Shown piece after piece: positions 61,669 to 64,000 of a stretch of 64,000 nucleotides of DNA. The translations under genes and the position numbers were made by a program. The notes below the pieces were generated by a model that was given only the letters and a program-made list of their open reading frames with translations, did not search any database and was not told the DNA's origin. Position 1 is the stretch's first letter; the number at the start of each line of letters is the position of its first letter. The stretch is from Rhizophlyctis rosea (Eukaryota; Chytridiomycota; Chytridiomycetes; Rhizophlyctidales; Rhizophlyctidaceae), in the NCBI GenBank assembly GCA_027596075.1, contig JADGJC010000080.1, positions 62,001 through 126,000 of the forward strand, read 5' to 3'.

Positions 61669-62551
61669 TTTTTTCTTCTTTGGGGGGGAGTGATAACTGT
61701 TCGATTGCTTGTTCTTCTTTTTATTTTGCTGTAGGGATATGTTTTTTGTACATAATAGTTATTGGTATAGAGGGTTTTTTGTGAGTTTTACAACGAAGTC
61801 TGGCTGTCAGAAGGAGGGTCCAGCCGCTCAAGAGGGTCGATATAAAGTCACGTGTCACCCGCTTACACAATCATATTGGGCCCGTATCTTGGCCAAGGTT
61901 TTACGCCATTTTCTTGGCACCGGCCTCTTCAAAAATGTAACACCTTGAAACTTTCGCATCACATCTTCTTTCTGATTACTTGGCAGCCAAGGAAGAGTTT
62001 TGCGGAGGGAGGCAAGAAGGAATGATCATCACCCGGGCCTCAGGTTCGATGAAGTCATTGGTTTCATTGGTGCATGACCTTTAGTTGGAGTTTTGCATCC
62101 CAAAACCCCGACTCTTCGCAAAGATCAAGATTGCTTGCTGGAGTAACCACTTATACGAAGGCTTGCTTTGTTCCTTTTTCGAAGGAGATGCCACTGCCAC
62201 TCATTCATAATGTTTCTCTTTAGCTTCCAATCAGCACACTCTGAAATCTTGAAGCAACGACTTCGGAAGAACTGTAGCCAAGACAACTTCCAAAGTGCCC
62301 AAGACGACCCAGGAAGACAGTGTTGAAGGATGTCACACCAAAACACCTATGCTGCCTTCAGAGGTTGTATGACTCGCATCGTCAGGGAACTGCCAAGAGG
62401 ATATGAATCCCTGGCCAGTGTCAAGAACGAATAGCAACATCCATGGGCAAAGTATAAAGCCGGAGGGCACATCCAATCGACGGAATGGTACAAACAGTCC
62501 GACGCTTGCATTCTCCTCATCACTCGAAAACATACTGATCGAAATTCCGCT
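61669..62551. other. intergenic, promoter of the dioxygenase gene
   Basis: About 880 bases with only overlapping short ORFs. The kinase 3' region is T-rich. Nothing else recognised. Confidence 0.35.
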
Positions 62552-64000
62552 ATGGTCCGCCTGTCACCAATCATCGGCGCTCTCGCCGCTACATTCCTCC
62601 TGACCTCCACTGAAGGTAAACAAACATTGCCCCTGCGCCCCAGCTCCATGCAACTGCCAATAACCCACGCCATCCGTCTCACCGCTCCCCTCACTGTTCA
62701 ATAGCCCACGAAGAACATCCTCTAACCCCCGCCCAACTACACCGCCGCAACGTTGCGCTCTCCCGCCGCGAAACACTCGTCAAACGATGCATGGAAAGCA
62801 ACGGAGTTGGTATCACCCGCCGCGCTCTCCAAAAACGTGAAGTGAAACTCGCAGCTTTACGTCCCGCTGGTTCGTTGGCTAAGCGCTGGGACCCTCATTA
62901 TTCGACGTTGCAAAATACGACCTGTGTTTTGATGCCGGAGGTTACGGAGGTGAAGCGCCTTTCATTGCATTCGAGTCGTGATTGGAGTTCTGATATATTC
63001 AATCCATCCATCAGGGTCCATACTGGATCCAAGGTGAACTAGTTCGCCAAGACCTCACGGACAACATGCCTGGGGTGCCTCTCTACCTCGACATTGGTGT
63101 CATCGATATGAGCACCTGCCAGCCTCTCACAGGTGCATACGTCGACATCTGGAGTGCGAGCGCTTGGGGAGAGTACTCTGGCTACACTGGTTTATATATG
63201 AATATGACTGGCGGTGGCGGTAACATGACTTCTGGTGGGGTTCCACCCAATGGGACGTTCACCGGGTCTGCGCCAAGTGCTATGCCTACCGGTAACTTTA
63301 CTGGCGGTGCGCCCGGAAATGTGACGGGCGGGCCTGGTGGCAATGGAACTATGTCTGGCGGGTTTGGAGCAGGGAGTGCGCATGATGCGTTGACCGATAG
63401 CAAGAACTTTGGCCGTGGCGCTTGGCCGGTGAATGATGCTGGTATTGTGGAGTTTAAGACGATCGTTGCTGGCAACTACCGTGAGTGTTTAGGCCAATCA
63501 GAGTTATATCTTCGATTGTTCAAAAGCTGATCATTCCCCCTATACGCCATCAAAAACAGAGGGCCGCACCGCCCACATCCACATGAAAGTCCACATCAAC
63601 GCGACTGTCCACTCCAACGGCACCCTCATCGGTGGCAAAACCGTTCACACCGGTCAAATCTTCCTTCCCGAGTCCCTCAAACCAACCGTCTTTGCCTTGG
63701 ATGCCTACCAAAACGGTGTTACCTACATGACCAACGCTGCCGACTCCATCTTCCTGGAAGAAACCGCGAACGGCAATAATCCCATCATGGATGTCGAGTA
63801 TATTGGCACCACGATTGAGGAAGGGATTGTTGGGTATTTGACCGTTGGTGTGGACTTGGGCTTTGATTCTGGGGAGAGTAGTGCCCCTTGGTATGGGACT
63901 TATGTGGATGGTGAGTCTGTCTGCAGACTGCTTTTGATGCTTTCCGGACCTAATCCATACGTATTGCCAAAGAACAAGCTAACACTTCCTCTGCTTCCGA
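62552..64000 (+). CDS. secreted intradiol ring-cleavage dioxygenase (3' end beyond window)
   Basis: Iron(III) enzyme family that cleaves catechol-type rings; the fungal secreted clade acts on extracellular phenolics. Exon 1 (from 62552) encodes a signal peptide, MVRLSPIIGALAATFLLTST. Exon 2 starts at 62705 and continues through a basic propeptide-like stretch with KR sites. After the intron the catalytic domain begins EVTEGPYWIQGELVRQDLTD, providing the first Tyr ligand, followed by MPGVPLYLDIGVIDMSTCQP and TGAYVDIWSASAWGEYSGY. Downstream is GRTAHIHMKVH with the His-X-His ligand pair. Between them lies an unusual ~55-residue Gly/Asn/Thr-rich insertion with six N-glycosylation sequons. The last visible exon ends at a GT donor near 63910, so the C-terminus is outside. 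Confidence 0.9.

Overview
This is a eukaryotic nuclear window, almost certainly from a fungus. The genes are rich in introns of about 50-100 bases with GT...AG ends, and the recognisable proteins are fungal: a Rvs161/Hob3-type BAR protein, a septin, Sip5, Tum1, Erg8, fungal beta-tubulin, CFEM and CBM18 modules, and a secreted intradiol dioxygenase. Two genes fit an early-diverging, zoosporic (chytrid-like) fungus better than a yeast or filamentous ascomycete: a Ste20/GCK kinase joined to a citron-homology domain (MAP4K architecture), and a leucine-rich-repeat single-pass receptor. The lineage is an inference from gene content. I see no rRNA, confident tRNA, CRISPR array or intact transposon.

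Layout. 1-640: 3' end of a Pro/Gln-rich protein. 896-5127 (-): glycogen phosphorylase. 6391-8357 (+): unrecognised 548-residue protein. 8620-10247 (-) and 10770-11917 (+): a septin and a Rvs161-type BAR protein, head to head. 12058-13202 (-): Nus1-like subunit of the cis-prenyltransferase complex. 13778-14429 (-): Rheb GTPase. 15772-17200 (+): 14-3-3. 17.2-27.7 kb is gene-poor. It holds a 19-bp tandem array, a degenerate ORF, one conserved but unnamed gene (19946-21517, -), a 15-bp tandem array and a CBM18 chitin-binding fragment.

27770-29050 (-): an RS-domain protein. 29699-32349 (-): Vps33, divergent from TFIIS (32702-34084, +). 34450-35861 (+): a two-rhodanese sulfurtransferase, followed by a broken EF-1alpha fragment. 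38065-40048 (+): phosphomevalonate kinase. 40191-42814 (-): MARK/Par-1-type kinase. 43.2-43.6 kb (-): an unrecognised C-terminus. 44201-46141 (+): LRR receptor. 46712-48115 (-): OTT_1508-like deaminase, divergent from Sip5 (48835-50675, +). 51163-52222 (-): unrecognised lysine-rich protein, divergent from beta-tubulin (53433-55042, +). 55433-55820 (+): CFEM protein with an apparent frameshift. 56242-57300 (-): type I membrane protein. 58242-61668 (+): GCK-CNH kinase. 62552-end (+): secreted intradiol dioxygenase, cut by the window edge.

The genes do not form one pathway or cluster. Loose groupings are possible: cortex and cytokinesis (septin, BAR, MARK kinase, tubulin), TOR and nutrient signalling (Rheb, 14-3-3, Sip5, GCK kinase, glycogen phosphorylase), isoprenoid/dolichol supply (Erg8, Nus1), and cell-surface or secreted proteins at 44-46, 55-57 and 62-64 kb. 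Exon boundaries were read by hand from splice signals and protein continuity. Where exon coordinates are listed, the frame closes across all of them.
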